Shown: positions 1 to 5,893, counted from the first letter of the stretch. The stretch: 18,720 nucleotides of DNA from Candidatus Bathyarchaeota archaeon (GCA_026014515.1 JAOZIG010000368.1:16629-35348); one strand, 5' to 3'. Made by a program: numbers and translations. Notes: generated by a model from the sequence alone, not told the origin.

Positions 1-569
1 TTGAATATGAATCCAGTGCTTTCTTTTTGCACCATCAAGGGGTATACTCCTATGGTGTTGCTGTAGGTTCTTGCTTTCTCGATGGCTTCATCACTGGTAT
101 GGTTTCCCTTCATCAGCTCCAATACGCCTCTTCTCCATGGATAGCCATAGAAATGCATGTTGAGAACACGCTCAGGATGCTTGGCGGCGTCCTCGATATG
201 CGATATTTTGATGCTGCTACTGTTGCTACAGATTATCGCGTCTGGTTTGCATAGTTTATCGATTTCTTTGAAGACATCTCGTTTGATGTCAAGCTGCTCT
301 ACTACTGCTTCGATTACAATATCGGCGTCTGTTACTGCTTCTGGGAGACTTGTAGTGTAGCTTATTCTTTGTTTGATCGCCTCTGCCTGAGTTGAATTGA
401 TGTCTCCCTTAGTAATCCATTCTTTGATGTACTCGTTTACGCTGTTCTTTGAGACATCAAACGCCTTCTCTGAGACATCGTGCATAGAAACAGTGTAACC
501 GCTGCGTGCTGAGAGGGCTCCGATCTGGGTTCCGAGGAAACCTGAGCCCACGATGCAAAGTTTAGTCAT
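1..569 (-). CDS. 3-hydroxyacyl-CoA dehydrogenase family protein, N-terminal part (cut by window edge)
   Basis: The frame opens with ATG at 569 and runs off the window after 189 full codons, so the C-terminal part is missing. The N-terminus is a Rossmann fold with the dinucleotide motif GSGFLG (residues 8-13). ICSNSSS (about 113-119) matches the family's conserved Ser/Asn loop. The catalytic pair of the family is visible as His139 (in NMHF) and Glu151, twelve residues later, the same spacing as in known 3-hydroxyacyl-CoA dehydrogenases. The segment between them is YGYPWRRG rather than the usual FNPxxxMKL type, so the substrate may not be an ordinary acyl-CoA. The start lies 4 bases after the stop of the BKACE gene, so the two are almost surely co-transcribed. 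Family members oxidise 3-hydroxyacyl-CoA or similar 3-hydroxy acids such as L-carnitine with NAD. The family call is firm; the substrate is unknown. Confidence 0.88.
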   Translation of the reverse strand, partial: MTKLCIVGSGFLGTQIGALSARSGYTVSMHDVSEKAFDVSKNSVNEYIKEWITKGDINSTQAEAIKQRISYTTSLPEAVTDADIVIEAVVEQLDIKRDVFKEIDKLCKPDAIICSNSSSIKISHIEDAAKHPERVLNMHFYGYPWRRGVLELMKGNHTSDEAIEKARTYSNTIGVYPLMVQKESTGFIF

Positions 570-573
570 AAGT

Positions 574-1437
574 TTACTTCAGCCCCAATATTTCCCTTGC
601 CTCATCGGGTGAAGCAATAGGTCTCTCCAGTTCCTTGGCGATATTAACCGCCTTTTTCACAAGGTCAGCGTTACTCCGTGCTAGTTCTCCTCTCCTTAAG
701 AACACATTGTCTTCAAACCCAACTCTTACATGTCCTTCCATCACCGTAGCGATGGCAGCCATGGGTATCTGATTTCTACCTAATGCACAGACGCTCCATG
801 TCCAGTTTTCTGGTAGTAGATCAACGCTGTACTGTAGCATTCTCGGTGTGGGCAGGAACCCTGTCCGCCCCACCATGACGAACTGTACGTGAAGGGGCTC
901 TGGTACTATTCCTTTGGCTGCGATCTGTTTGCAGACATTGATCATGCCTGTGTCATAGACCTCGTGCTCGGGCTTGACACCATGCTGTACCATGTATCCG
1001 CACCAGCGTTCAAGCATCTTCACTGTGTTGAGGAATATCTCGCCTGTGGGGTGCTCTGCCCACCGGTTCATGGTGCCCATGTTGAGACTCATCATCTCTG
1101 AGCCTATCTTGCAGCGTTCCTCCACGAGCCGGTCCCATACTTCTGGTGGGTTACCTACTCTACCTCCCCCTGTGGTGAGGTTGATTATCACATCAGTCTC
1201 TTCTCTGATGCGTTCAACATACTCCCTCATCAATGGGTTTGGGTCCCCACTGTATGCTTCTCCTGTTTCTGGGTTCTTGGCGTGAAGATGAACCACGCTT
1301 GCACCAGCTTCGACACACGCGATGACCTCGGCTACTATCTCGTCTACTGTGCTGGGTACGTATGGGGTGGTCTCTTTGGATACGTATTCTCCGCCGGTGA
1401 CTGCTGCGGTTACTATGAGCTTCTCCAATTTGATCAT
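574..1437 (-). CDS. Beta-keto acid cleavage enzyme (BKACE, DUF849 family)
   Basis: This 287-residue protein has the full length of the BKACE family, Zn-dependent TIM-barrel enzymes that condense a beta-keto acid with acetyl-CoA and release acetoacetate plus a new acyl-CoA. Visible family signatures are TAAVTGGE near residues 10-17, the metal-binding HLH (His50, His52), the NLTTGGG loop (86-92), and VRVGFEDN (237-244), which supplies the third metal ligand Glu242 with Arg238 and Asp243. The usual HLHVRD is HLHAKN here, so the residues after the metal ligands differ from the common form. Known members act in lysine fermentation (3-keto-5-aminohexanoate cleavage) and carnitine breakdown (dehydrocarnitine cleavage). 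The dehydrogenase 4 bases downstream could make the beta-keto acid that this enzyme cleaves. No Shine-Dalgarno sequence is evident and a TATA-like element sits about 28 bases upstream of the ATG, fitting a leaderless transcript. Confidence 0.93.
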   Translation of the reverse strand: MIKLEKLIVTAAVTGGEYVSKETTPYVPSTVDEIVAEVIACVEAGASVVHLHAKNPETGEAYSGDPNPLMREYVERIREETDVIINLTTGGGRVGNPPEVWDRLVEERCKIGSEMMSLNMGTMNRWAEHPTGEIFLNTVKMLERWCGYMVQHGVKPEHEVYDTGMINVCKQIAAKGIVPEPLHVQFVMVGRTGFLPTPRMLQYSVDLLPENWTWSVCALGRNQIPMAAIATVMEGHVRVGFEDNVFLRRGELARSNADLVKKAVNIAKELERPIASPDEAREILGLK

Positions 1438-1460
1438 TGAACCGTTGTTGAATCTTAATG

Positions 1461-1470
1461 TTAATACTTT
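1461..1470 (-). promoter_or_regulatory. Putative TATA box of the BKACE-dehydrogenase operon
   Basis: On the minus strand the sequence reads GGAAAGTATTAA, an A-rich BRE-like stretch followed by a TATA-like element. Its centre is about 28 bases upstream of the ATG at 1437. Archaeal transcription starts about 25 bases after the TATA centre, so the transcript would begin at or near the start codon. This is inferred from sequence only. Confidence 0.4.
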
Positions 1471-1499
1471 CCTTGTGCTGCTTCATGGAAAAATGGGAT

Positions 1500-1526
1500 A
1501 AAAAAAACGAGAATCTTGTAAAAAAA
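1500..1526 (-). terminator. Double oligo-T terminator of the exported-protein gene
   Basis: Directly after the stop codon at 1532 the minus strand carries T7 (1526 to 1520) and then T8 (1507 to 1500). Oligo-T runs of this kind act as intrinsic terminators for archaeal RNA polymerase. The position separates this gene from the BKACE operon that follows in the same direction. Confidence 0.6.
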
Positions 1527-1531
1527 GGGTC

Positions 1532-2203
1532 TTAGGATTCGACTACTTCGCCGTTACTGGTTACTGTGCCGCTCCAGTTGAAACCTGTGCTTGTGTTCTG
1601 GATTGATACAGAGTACTCTGGGAACTGTACTACTGGGTAGCTGATGGTTACTGTCCAGTAGCCGCTGATGTACTGGATGGTTGATGCTCCCACAAGGTTC
1701 TCAGGTGTTGTCACCGTGCTGATCCAGTTTCCGGGGAAATCTATCTGATAATGTTCTGTGACGTAGTCTAGCGTAGCTTCTCGTACCTCTTCTAGTTGAA
1801 GGTATTCTTCTGGGATCAATTGCTCTTGGTTTAGTTCATCCCACTGGTCATCAATGACCGCTGAGACTACCTCACCTTCAACAATTGTTATCCTGATCAC
1901 GTGGTTTGTGATGACTTGGGCGATGAATGTGCCCTCGCGGTCACCCCAACCCGCATGCGCTGTATCAAAGCTGATCACCACAACATGCTGAACAGGGTAA
2001 CTCTCCAACATATAGTAGTCCAGTATAGTTATCGAGTCCTCGATACCATCAAAGCTGTAGGTGGCTCCGTTTTTCAGGAAGTTGATTGCGATTTGTTCAG
2101 TGTCTAGGTTTTTCTGGTTCTGCAAGGCGCTGGTGTACATCACCGCTGAGGCAATGCCTAAGCTCAGCACCAAGGCAGCTATCAAAGTTTTTCTCATATT
2201 CAT
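1532..2203 (-). CDS. Exported protein of unknown function
   Basis: I do not recognise a named family. The 223-residue protein starts MNMRK and has a hydrophobic stretch at about residues 5-22, followed by a polar region, which fits a signal peptide or an N-terminal membrane anchor. There is no lipobox cysteine. The rest is predicted soluble, poor in cysteine, rich in beta-branched and aromatic residues, and reads like two related beta-rich units: one ends near IVEGEVVSAVI and the other near TVTSNGEVVES, each with a GEVV turn. The layout resembles PepSY-type or similar beta-rich extracellular proteins, but this is only a structural impression. A GGGGGGTG run (2211-2218) lies a suitable distance upstream of the ATG as a ribosome binding site. 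It is divergent from the phosphoribosyltransferase gene, and the shared intergenic region has operator-like repeats. Confidence 0.8.
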   Translation of the reverse strand: MNMRKTLIAALVLSLGIASAVMYTSALQNQKNLDTEQIAINFLKNGATYSFDGIEDSITILDYYMLESYPVQHVVVISFDTAHAGWGDREGTFIAQVITNHVIRITIVEGEVVSAVIDDQWDELNQEQLIPEEYLQLEEVREATLDYVTEHYQIDFPGNWISTVTTPENLVGASTIQYISGYWTVTISYPVVQFPEYSVSIQNTSTGFNWSGTVTSNGEVVES

Positions 2204-2251
2204 TATTGTTCACCCCCCAATACACGAGAACAGATATTATCCCATGTTTCA

Positions 2252-2299
2252 GAACAAACCAACAAAAAAGTTGAACAAGCGTTCAACCTAGTAGAACAA
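2252..2299. repeat. Three GAACAA direct repeats at exact 21-bp spacing
   Basis: GAACAA occurs at 2252-2257, 2273-2278 and 2294-2299. The starts are separated by exactly 21 bases, two turns of the helix, so all three copies face the same side of DNA. The flanks share the pattern (A/T)GAACAA(A/G). They lie between the divergent promoters of the exported-protein gene and the phosphoribosyltransferase gene. This arrangement is typical of cooperative regulator binding; which protein binds is unknown. Confidence 0.5.
2270..2287. promoter_or_regulatory. Perfect inverted repeat GTTGAAC-4-GTTCAAC, candidate operator
   Basis: GTTGAAC (2270-2276) and GTTCAAC (2281-2287) are exact reverse complements separated by AAGC. 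The palindrome contains the middle GAACAA repeat. It lies 66 bases upstream of one divergent gene and 62 bases upstream of the other, so a dimeric regulator bound here could act on both. Confidence 0.45.
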
Positions 2300-2312
2300 G
2301 GCATGAGATTAG

Positions 2313-2321
2313 GTTTTTATG
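2313..2321 (+). promoter_or_regulatory. Putative TATA box of the phosphoribosyltransferase gene
   Basis: GTTTTTATG is centred about 33 bases upstream of the ATG at 2350. Transcription would start near 2343, giving a leader of only a few bases. No Shine-Dalgarno sequence is visible before the ATG, in keeping with a nearly leaderless mRNA. The third GAACAA repeat ends 13 bases upstream of this box. Confidence 0.4.
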
Positions 2322-2349
2322 AGTAAAAAATGAACTAGAACCAGTCATC

Positions 2350-2919
2350 ATGAAATCCAAGCTCGTTAAAGAAACAGTCCTACTGAAGCTGGCACCTGAT
2401 TTGGAACGAGAATTACCTCTTGTTACTCTTTCTGGTACGGATCATCAGATCGCGTCATTCGTAATGTTGGGTGATGTGGAACTCAACGCTAAATGCGCCA
2501 AGCTTCTCGTGGACCTGATGAAACAAAGAGACTTACTGGATAAGTTCGATATGCTGGTTGCATTAGAAGCCAAGGGTATTGCTTTGACTCATGAATGCGC
2601 CCACCTGCTAGACTTTCCCTATTATGTGGTTGTCAGAAAATCCGTAAAGAAATACATGCTTGAACCCATCACGGTACCCGTTGAAAGCATCACTAGCTTC
2701 GGAGAACAAACCCTTGTTCTTAACGGCATCGACGCAGAACGCATCAAAGGCAAACGAGTCTGCATCACAGAAGATGTCATCGCCACAGGTGGCAGCGTCA
2801 GAGCAGCTTGCAAACTCATCGAAAAAGCCGGAGGAGAAGTAACAGTCATCGCCTCTGTACTATTGAAGGGAGACTTTGACGACCCGAGACTAGTTTACTA
2901 CCACAAACCCCCAATCTGA
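2350..2919 (+). CDS. Phosphoribosyltransferase of the purine (adenine/hypoxanthine) type
   Basis: The 189-residue protein is a type I phosphoribosyltransferase. The PRPP-binding motif VCITEDVIATGGS covers residues 137-149, with the acidic pair Glu141-Asp142 and the ATGGS phosphate loop. EAKG (73-76) corresponds to the conserved EA(R/M)G loop of adenine and archaeal hypoxanthine/guanine enzymes, and VVVRKS follows at about 93-98 as in that group. Such enzymes transfer a base to PRPP to salvage nucleotides in the cytoplasm. The exact base cannot be read from the sequence. The gene is monocistronic and divergent from the exported-protein gene; the operator-like repeats between them suggest regulation. 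Alternatives are a xanthine phosphoribosyltransferase or a PurR/XpsR-like regulator that uses the same fold, though no DNA-binding domain is seen. Confidence 0.88.
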   Translation: MKSKLVKETVLLKLAPDLERELPLVTLSGTDHQIASFVMLGDVELNAKCAKLLVDLMKQRDLLDKFDMLVALEAKGIALTHECAHLLDFPYYVVVRKSVKKYMLEPITVPVESITSFGEQTLVLNGIDAERIKGKRVCITEDVIATGGSVRAACKLIEKAGGEVTVIASVLLKGDFDDPRLVYYHKPPI

Positions 2920-3000
2920 TGAAAAAACCCAACCTACAAAGTAGTATACTAGAACTCTTTTCTACAGGGGGGGAGGGGGTACCAGCATCCCAAACATAAT

Positions 3001-3027
3001 CAAGCCTCTATAGCTAAACGAGGCTTG
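3001..3027. repeat. 8-bp inverted repeat CAAGCCTC / GAGGCTTG
   Basis: CAAGCCTC (3001-3008) and GAGGCTTG (3020-3027) are perfect reverse complements with an 11-base loop. There is no T-run after it on either strand, so it does not look like a terminator. It may be an RNA stem or a protein binding site. Confidence 0.5.
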
Positions 3028-3064
3028 GAAATGGCTCTGATTGGCATTGAATATATGTTGAAAA

Positions 3065-3102
3065 CCGTGTCATTAACGGAGAAATAGTGACACAAAACAC
3101 GG
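3065..3102. repeat. Two mutually exclusive inverted repeats (GTGTCA/TGACAC and CCGTGT/ACACGG)
   Basis: CCGTGT (3065-3070) can pair with ACACGG (3097-3102). The overlapping GTGTCA (3067-3072) can instead pair with TGACAC (3088-3093). The two stems share GTGT, so only one can form at a time. This is seen in the sequence; any switching role is speculation. Confidence 0.4.
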
Positions 3103-3153
3103 CTAATAACCCACGAAACATGAGGTGCTGGAGGCAGGGCTCACGTAAACCAG

Positions 3154-3160
3154 AATATAA
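3154..3160 (+). promoter_or_regulatory. Putative TATA box of the YdeI-family gene
   Basis: The AATATAA element is centred about 61 bases upstream of the ATG at 3218. Transcription would begin near 3183 and give a leader of about 35 bases. It is the best TATA-like element in this intergenic region. Confidence 0.35.
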
Positions 3161-3217
3161 GCCTATTAACAGAGGTGCATCAATAGACTAATCAAACAAC
3201 ACCCATCATAATGAGTA

Positions 3218-3787
3218 ATGCCACCTCTACCCATCGGTAACACATTACATGTCCAAGACCGACACCAGTGGCGTGAATGGCTCATAAAGAACCACGATAA
3301 GGAGACCGAGATATGGCTAGTTCTCCCAAAGAAATCAAGTGGAAAACAAAGAATCCCATACGCTGAGACAGTTGAGGAAGCATTGTGCTTCGGGTGGATA
3401 GATAGCACAGTGAAGAAACTAGATGAACATCACACTGTTCAGAGGTTCACTCCAAGGAGGAACGGAAGCGGGTATTCCCAGCCCAACAAGGAGAGACTAA
3501 GGGTGATGGCAGAGCAAGGAAAGGTTATAGAAAACATCCTTGAGCTGGTCCAGACTATTCTCGATGAAGAGTTCCAATATCCCGATGATATCCTCATGGC
3601 CTTACAGCAAGATGGTGAAACCTGGAGTAATTTCAATGGATTCACAGAAGCATACAAACGAATAAGAGTTGCATACGTTGAAGATGCGAGGAAAAGACCT
3701 GAAGAATTCCAAAAACGACTGGACAACCTAGTCAAGAAGACTAAAAACAACAAGAAATATGGTTACGGTATCAATCGATTCTATTAG
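3218..3787 (+). CDS. YdeI/OmpD-associated family protein
   Basis: The 189-residue protein matches the YdeI/OmpD-associated (bacteriocin-protection) family along its whole length. Signatures are REWLIKNHDKETEIWLVLPKK near residues 19-39 (opening with the W-containing motif), then VEEALCFGWIDSTVKKLDE at about 48-66, RFTPRR at about 72-77, and a lysine- and arginine-rich C-terminus after an RPEEFQKRLDNL helix. Family members are small soluble proteins found in bacteria and archaea. Some are linked to resistance to antimicrobial peptides, but the biochemical activity is unknown, so no function is claimed. The ATG at 3218 leaves a short N-terminus like that of other members. The membrane acyltransferase gene follows after 25 bases and is probably co-transcribed, which hints at a shared envelope-related job. 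Confidence 0.88.
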   Translation: MPPLPIGNTLHVQDRHQWREWLIKNHDKETEIWLVLPKKSSGKQRIPYAETVEEALCFGWIDSTVKKLDEHHTVQRFTPRRNGSGYSQPNKERLRVMAEQGKVIENILELVQTILDEEFQYPDDILMALQQDGETWSNFNGFTEAYKRIRVAYVEDARKRPEEFQKRLDNLVKKTKNNKKYGYGINRFY

Positions 3788-3812
3788 AATAGGTGCAGGA
3801 GAAGGGGCTCAA

Positions 3813-4964
3813 ATGTCAAAAACCGGCGTATCAAGCAATCAGCGCATGTATTACGTCGACAATATACGCATTTATCTAACAATTCTAGTCATTATCCACC
3901 ATTTATCCATCGCATACGGTGGAAGCGGTGACTGGTTCCTAAAAGAACCCCCAACTGATTCTATAAGTCCAATAATCTTCCTCCTGTTTACTGCCCTAAA
4001 TCAATCCTACTTCATGTCATTCTTCTTCATACTAGCTGGCTACTTTACACCTCGTTCTCTTGAGAAAAAAGGACCAGCTAATTTCTTGATAGGCAGGCTA
4101 ACTCGTCTGGGTATACCCATGATATTCTATGCCTTATTTCTTGGTCCATTAATGTCTTGGATGGTCGCTAATTTTGCGGGTAACCTTGGAGTGTCTTTCT
4201 ACTCGATTTGGCATGACGTATTCACGTTCACATCTCTTCAGAACATTTCCTTTGGGCATCTCTGGTTCTTAGAGGTTCTGCTAGTCTTTGCACTGGGATA
4301 TGTCGCATACTCAGCTCTTTTTGGGGATAGGTCTAAGCCAAGATACGAGAATAGTTTCCCATCAAACAAGACAATCATCATCTGCATTGGTATACTAGCG
4401 GCTTCAGATTTTCTCGTGAGGATAATGTTCCCCATAAATACGTGGGTTTTCGGTGTTCAACCTGCACATATGGTTGGTTATCTATTCGGTTTTGTCGTCG
4501 GAGTTAATGCCTACAATGGAAAATGGTTTGACAGTCTTTCAAATCATCAAGCGATGTTGTGGGGTAAAATCGCTTTAATCAATACACTTGCGTTGCCAGT
4601 TATGATTATACTCGTTGTTGCTAGTGGCGGTAGCATTGATGCTTTTCTAGGCGGGGTTACTTGGCAGTCCCTAGTCAACTCCGTGTGGGAATCCATATCA
4701 TACATTAGCATCGTTATCTGGCTATTGCATTTCTTCAAGACAAGGTTCAACAAGCAAAATAATATGCTAGACTGGATGGCTCCAAACGTATTTGCGGCTT
4801 ACATATTTCATCCATTAGTGATTGTTGCGGTAATGATTCCTCTACTAAATATTTCATTGCCCTCGGTTGTTAAATTCTTCATTGTATCCTTCATCAGTGT
4901 TCCTCTCAGCTTCCTAGTCAGCTATCTCATAAAACAGATACCGTACGCTAATAGAATACTATGA
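3813..4964 (+). CDS. Membrane acyltransferase (Acyltransferase_3 family)
   Basis: This 383-residue polytopic membrane protein begins with MYYVDNIRIYLTILVIIHHL after a short tail, the classic first helix of acyltransferase-3 proteins; the HH pair is the conserved proposed catalytic or acyl-binding site. About ten hydrophobic helices follow. Family members move acyl groups, often acetyl or succinyl, onto sugars or other envelope molecules from the membrane. An upstream in-frame ATG at 3759 would add 18 residues and overlap the preceding gene by 29 bases; I prefer 3813 because it follows a purine-rich GGAG stretch (3798-3801) and removes the overlap. The substrate is unknown. The gene ends 31 bases before the 3' end of tRNA-Leu on the opposite strand. 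Confidence 0.88.
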   Translation: MSKTGVSSNQRMYYVDNIRIYLTILVIIHHLSIAYGGSGDWFLKEPPTDSISPIIFLLFTALNQSYFMSFFFILAGYFTPRSLEKKGPANFLIGRLTRLGIPMIFYALFLGPLMSWMVANFAGNLGVSFYSIWHDVFTFTSLQNISFGHLWFLEVLLVFALGYVAYSALFGDRSKPRYENSFPSNKTIIICIGILAASDFLVRIMFPINTWVFGVQPAHMVGYLFGFVVGVNAYNGKWFDSLSNHQAMLWGKIALINTLALPVMIILVVASGGSIDAFLGGVTWQSLVNSVWESISYISIVIWLLHFFKTRFNKQNNMLDWMAPNVFAAYIFHPLVIVAVMIPLLNISLPSVVKFFIVSFISVPLSFLVSYLIKQIPYANRIL

Positions 4965-4994
4965 CCATGCACATTTTGAAGAAAATTGAATAGG

Positions 4995-5101
4995 TGCGGG
5001 AGGAGGGACTCGAACCCTCGAAGTCCTTAGACACGAGATATCTTACCCAAGACTTTAGGATCTTAAGTCTCGCCCCTTTGGCCAGCCTCGGGTACTCCCG
5101 C
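4995..5101 (-). tRNA. tRNA-Leu (anticodon UAA) with an intron
   Basis: Read on the minus strand, the acceptor stem is GCGGGAG (5101-5095) paired with CTCCCGC, followed by discriminator A at 4995; CCA is not encoded. The D arm has the leucine-type GAGGCTGGCCAAA loop. The anticodon stem CGAGA (5072-5068) pairs with TCTCG (5038-5034), and the spliced loop is CTTAAGA, with anticodon TAA at 5065-5063. A long variable arm (GTC-TAAG-GAC) follows, then a T stem GAGGG/CCCTC with loop TTCGAGT. The long variable arm and anticodon both fit leucine. A 22-base intron interrupts the loop after position 37. A T-run lies downstream. Confidence 0.95.
5040..5061 (-). other. 22-base tRNA intron with bulge-helix-bulge splice motif
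   Basis: The intron sits at the canonical 37/38 position. In the precursor, exon bases CTTA (5067-5064) pair with intron TAAG (5045-5042), giving the 4-bp central helix. It is flanked by 3-base bulges AGA (5' side) and ATA (3' side). Below lies the anticodon stem CGAGA/TCTCG, above it a short TCC/GGG stem with loop. This is the strict motif cut by the archaeal tRNA splicing endonuclease; cutting after the second base of each bulge releases exactly these 22 bases. Confidence 0.9.
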
Positions 5102-5128
5102 ACACCGAAATAAGACAACGTACACCCG

Positions 5129-5135
5129 TTAAAAA
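5129..5135 (-). promoter_or_regulatory. Putative TATA box of tRNA-Leu
   Basis: The minus strand reads TTTTTAA, centred about 31 bases upstream of the first base of the tRNA. Transcription would start about 5 bases before the mature 5' end. The box begins two bases after the stop codon of the CAP-domain gene, so the tRNA has its own promoter although it lies downstream of that gene. Confidence 0.5.
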
Positions 5136-5136
5136 C

Positions 5137-5643
5137 TTAGCTGAAATCAAGCACAAGAAAAACGCTATCCCCATCTACTGCTACCCCGATACCAACCAGT
5201 TCATGCTCTGGATCAAGTATCTTCTCCCCGTCTGTGCTTAACGCTTCATCATATACCATTCTGTGAATCATCAATGTGATAGCGATATCCGGGTCAATAC
5301 CCTTCTCAGTGTAAACAGATACACATTCCACCATACTAGACGCCAAATCAGGGTTATGATATGCCTCACCCCTGTCCATCATACTCCACGCATGCTCCTG
5401 AGCATCAAGATCCGAATCATAATCAAGCAACGACACACCGTGCTGCCGCCTAGCGTTATTCACCTGTTCAAACGCGATACTATGCAGCTCATACTGAACC
5501 TCACGAATCTCTTTCACTTCCCCCGTGCCCCCATAGTATCTAATAATCGAGGCAGTGAGTAGGCAGAACAAGATCAAGGTGAAGGCAAGCTGCTTCCTAG
5601 GTATATGCCCCGGTTTCAGCTTCACATCAATAAACCGATTCAA
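5137..5643 (-). CDS. Membrane-anchored CAP-domain (SCP/PR-1-like) protein
   Basis: The 168-residue protein has one hydrophobic segment at about residues 18-36 and an outer CAP domain from about 52 to the end. Visible CAP features are AFEQVNNARRQHGVSLLDYD (57-76), the helix with AQEHAW (81-86), His96 in AYHNP, a glutamate in VECV (107) and the closing strand GIGVAVDGDSVFLVLDFS. His96, Glu107 and the later Glu/His of PEHELVG match the acidic-histidine cavity of the family. Bacterial and archaeal CAP proteins are secreted or surface-bound; their activity is mostly unknown. The start is TTG at 5643, supported by a strong AGGAGGT about 10 bases upstream; no ATG is available. It is preceded by its own TATA-like element and followed by the tRNA. 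Confidence 0.85.
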   Translation of the reverse strand: MNRFIDVKLKPGHIPRKQLAFTLILFCLLTASIIRYYGGTGEVKEIREVQYELHSIAFEQVNNARRQHGVSLLDYDSDLDAQEHAWSMMDRGEAYHNPDLASSMVECVSVYTEKGIDPDIAITLMIHRMVYDEALSTDGEKILDPEHELVGIGVAVDGDSVFLVLDFS

Positions 5644-5653
5644 TAAACCCAGT

Positions 5654-5660
5654 ACCTCCT
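5654..5660 (-). promoter_or_regulatory. Ribosome binding site deciding the TTG start of the CAP gene
   Basis: AGGAGGT on the minus strand (5660 to 5654) is a near-perfect Shine-Dalgarno sequence. It lies 10 bases before the TTG at 5643 and is the main reason to accept that unusual start. Confidence 0.65.
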
Positions 5661-5683
5661 AGCCTAAGAGTCACTGAGGATAA

Positions 5684-5694
5684 GAAATATTAAA
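5684..5694 (-). promoter_or_regulatory. Putative TATA box of the CAP gene
   Basis: The minus strand reads TTTAATATTTC just after the stop codon of the L37e gene. Transcription would start about 20 bases before the start codon and include the AGGAGGT site. The same AT-rich stretch may also help end the LSm-L37e transcript. Confidence 0.45.
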
Positions 5695-5698
5695 TAAT

Positions 5699-5881
5699 TT
5701 AGACTAGACGCCGACTACGCTGTAGTGGCTTCCTGTTAACACTGGGGCTTCTGATCTTCGCTGTTGCTCCATAGCCGCATGCTGAGCATTGTTTCTTTCT
5801 GATATGGTATGATCTTCGTCCACATCGCCTGCATTTGATGTGTGGAGCCTTACCGTGATGTAGTGGTTCTTTAGTTGGCAT
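5699..5881 (-). CDS. rpl37e: Large-subunit ribosomal protein L37e (eL37)
   Basis: This 60-residue basic protein carries the zinc-ribbon of eL37: Cys17-Cys20 in CRRC and Cys32-Cys35 in CSAC, with the family's GRRSYHIRKK between them and a lysine/arginine-rich tail. It binds 23S rRNA in the large subunit and is shared by archaea and eukaryotes but absent from bacteria. The length is normal. It follows the LSm gene by 12 bases; the pairing of LSm and L37e genes is a well known archaeal arrangement, which supports both calls. Confidence 0.96.
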   Translation of the reverse strand: MPTKEPLHHGKAPHIKCRRCGRRSYHIRKKQCSACGYGATAKIRSPSVNRKPLQRSRRLV

Positions 5882-5893
5882 TCTTTGTCACTT

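Larger units (their letters stand above)
2920..3217. other. Intergenic stretch without a recognisable gene
   Basis: About 300 bases separate the phosphoribosyltransferase gene from the YdeI-family gene. The region holds a short T-run (TTTT, 2958-2961) that might end the upstream transcript, a G-run G7AG5 (2967-2979), two sets of inverted repeats (listed separately) and a TATA-like element near 3154. An open stretch of about 42 codons (2953-3087, plus) ends in TAG but has no upstream start before an internal ATG, and I cannot match it to a protein. It could be a decayed gene or a structured RNA; nothing decides this. Confidence 0.4.

Noticed and set aside
27..360. Plus-strand open frames at the window start
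   Set aside because: They lie opposite the 3-hydroxyacyl-CoA dehydrogenase family gene, which has clear motifs on the minus strand.
2967..2979. G7AG5 run as a G-quadruplex element
   Set aside because: Only 12 guanines in two runs separated by one base; it could fold but there is no promoter or repeat context to support a role.
3001..3027. Inverted repeat as a transcription terminator
   Set aside because: No oligo-T run follows the stem on either strand, and archaeal termination relies on oligo-T.
3759..3812. Upstream ATG extension of the acyltransferase
   Set aside because: It overlaps the preceding gene by 29 bases and adds residues not seen in the family; the ATG at 3813 follows a purine-rich ribosome site.
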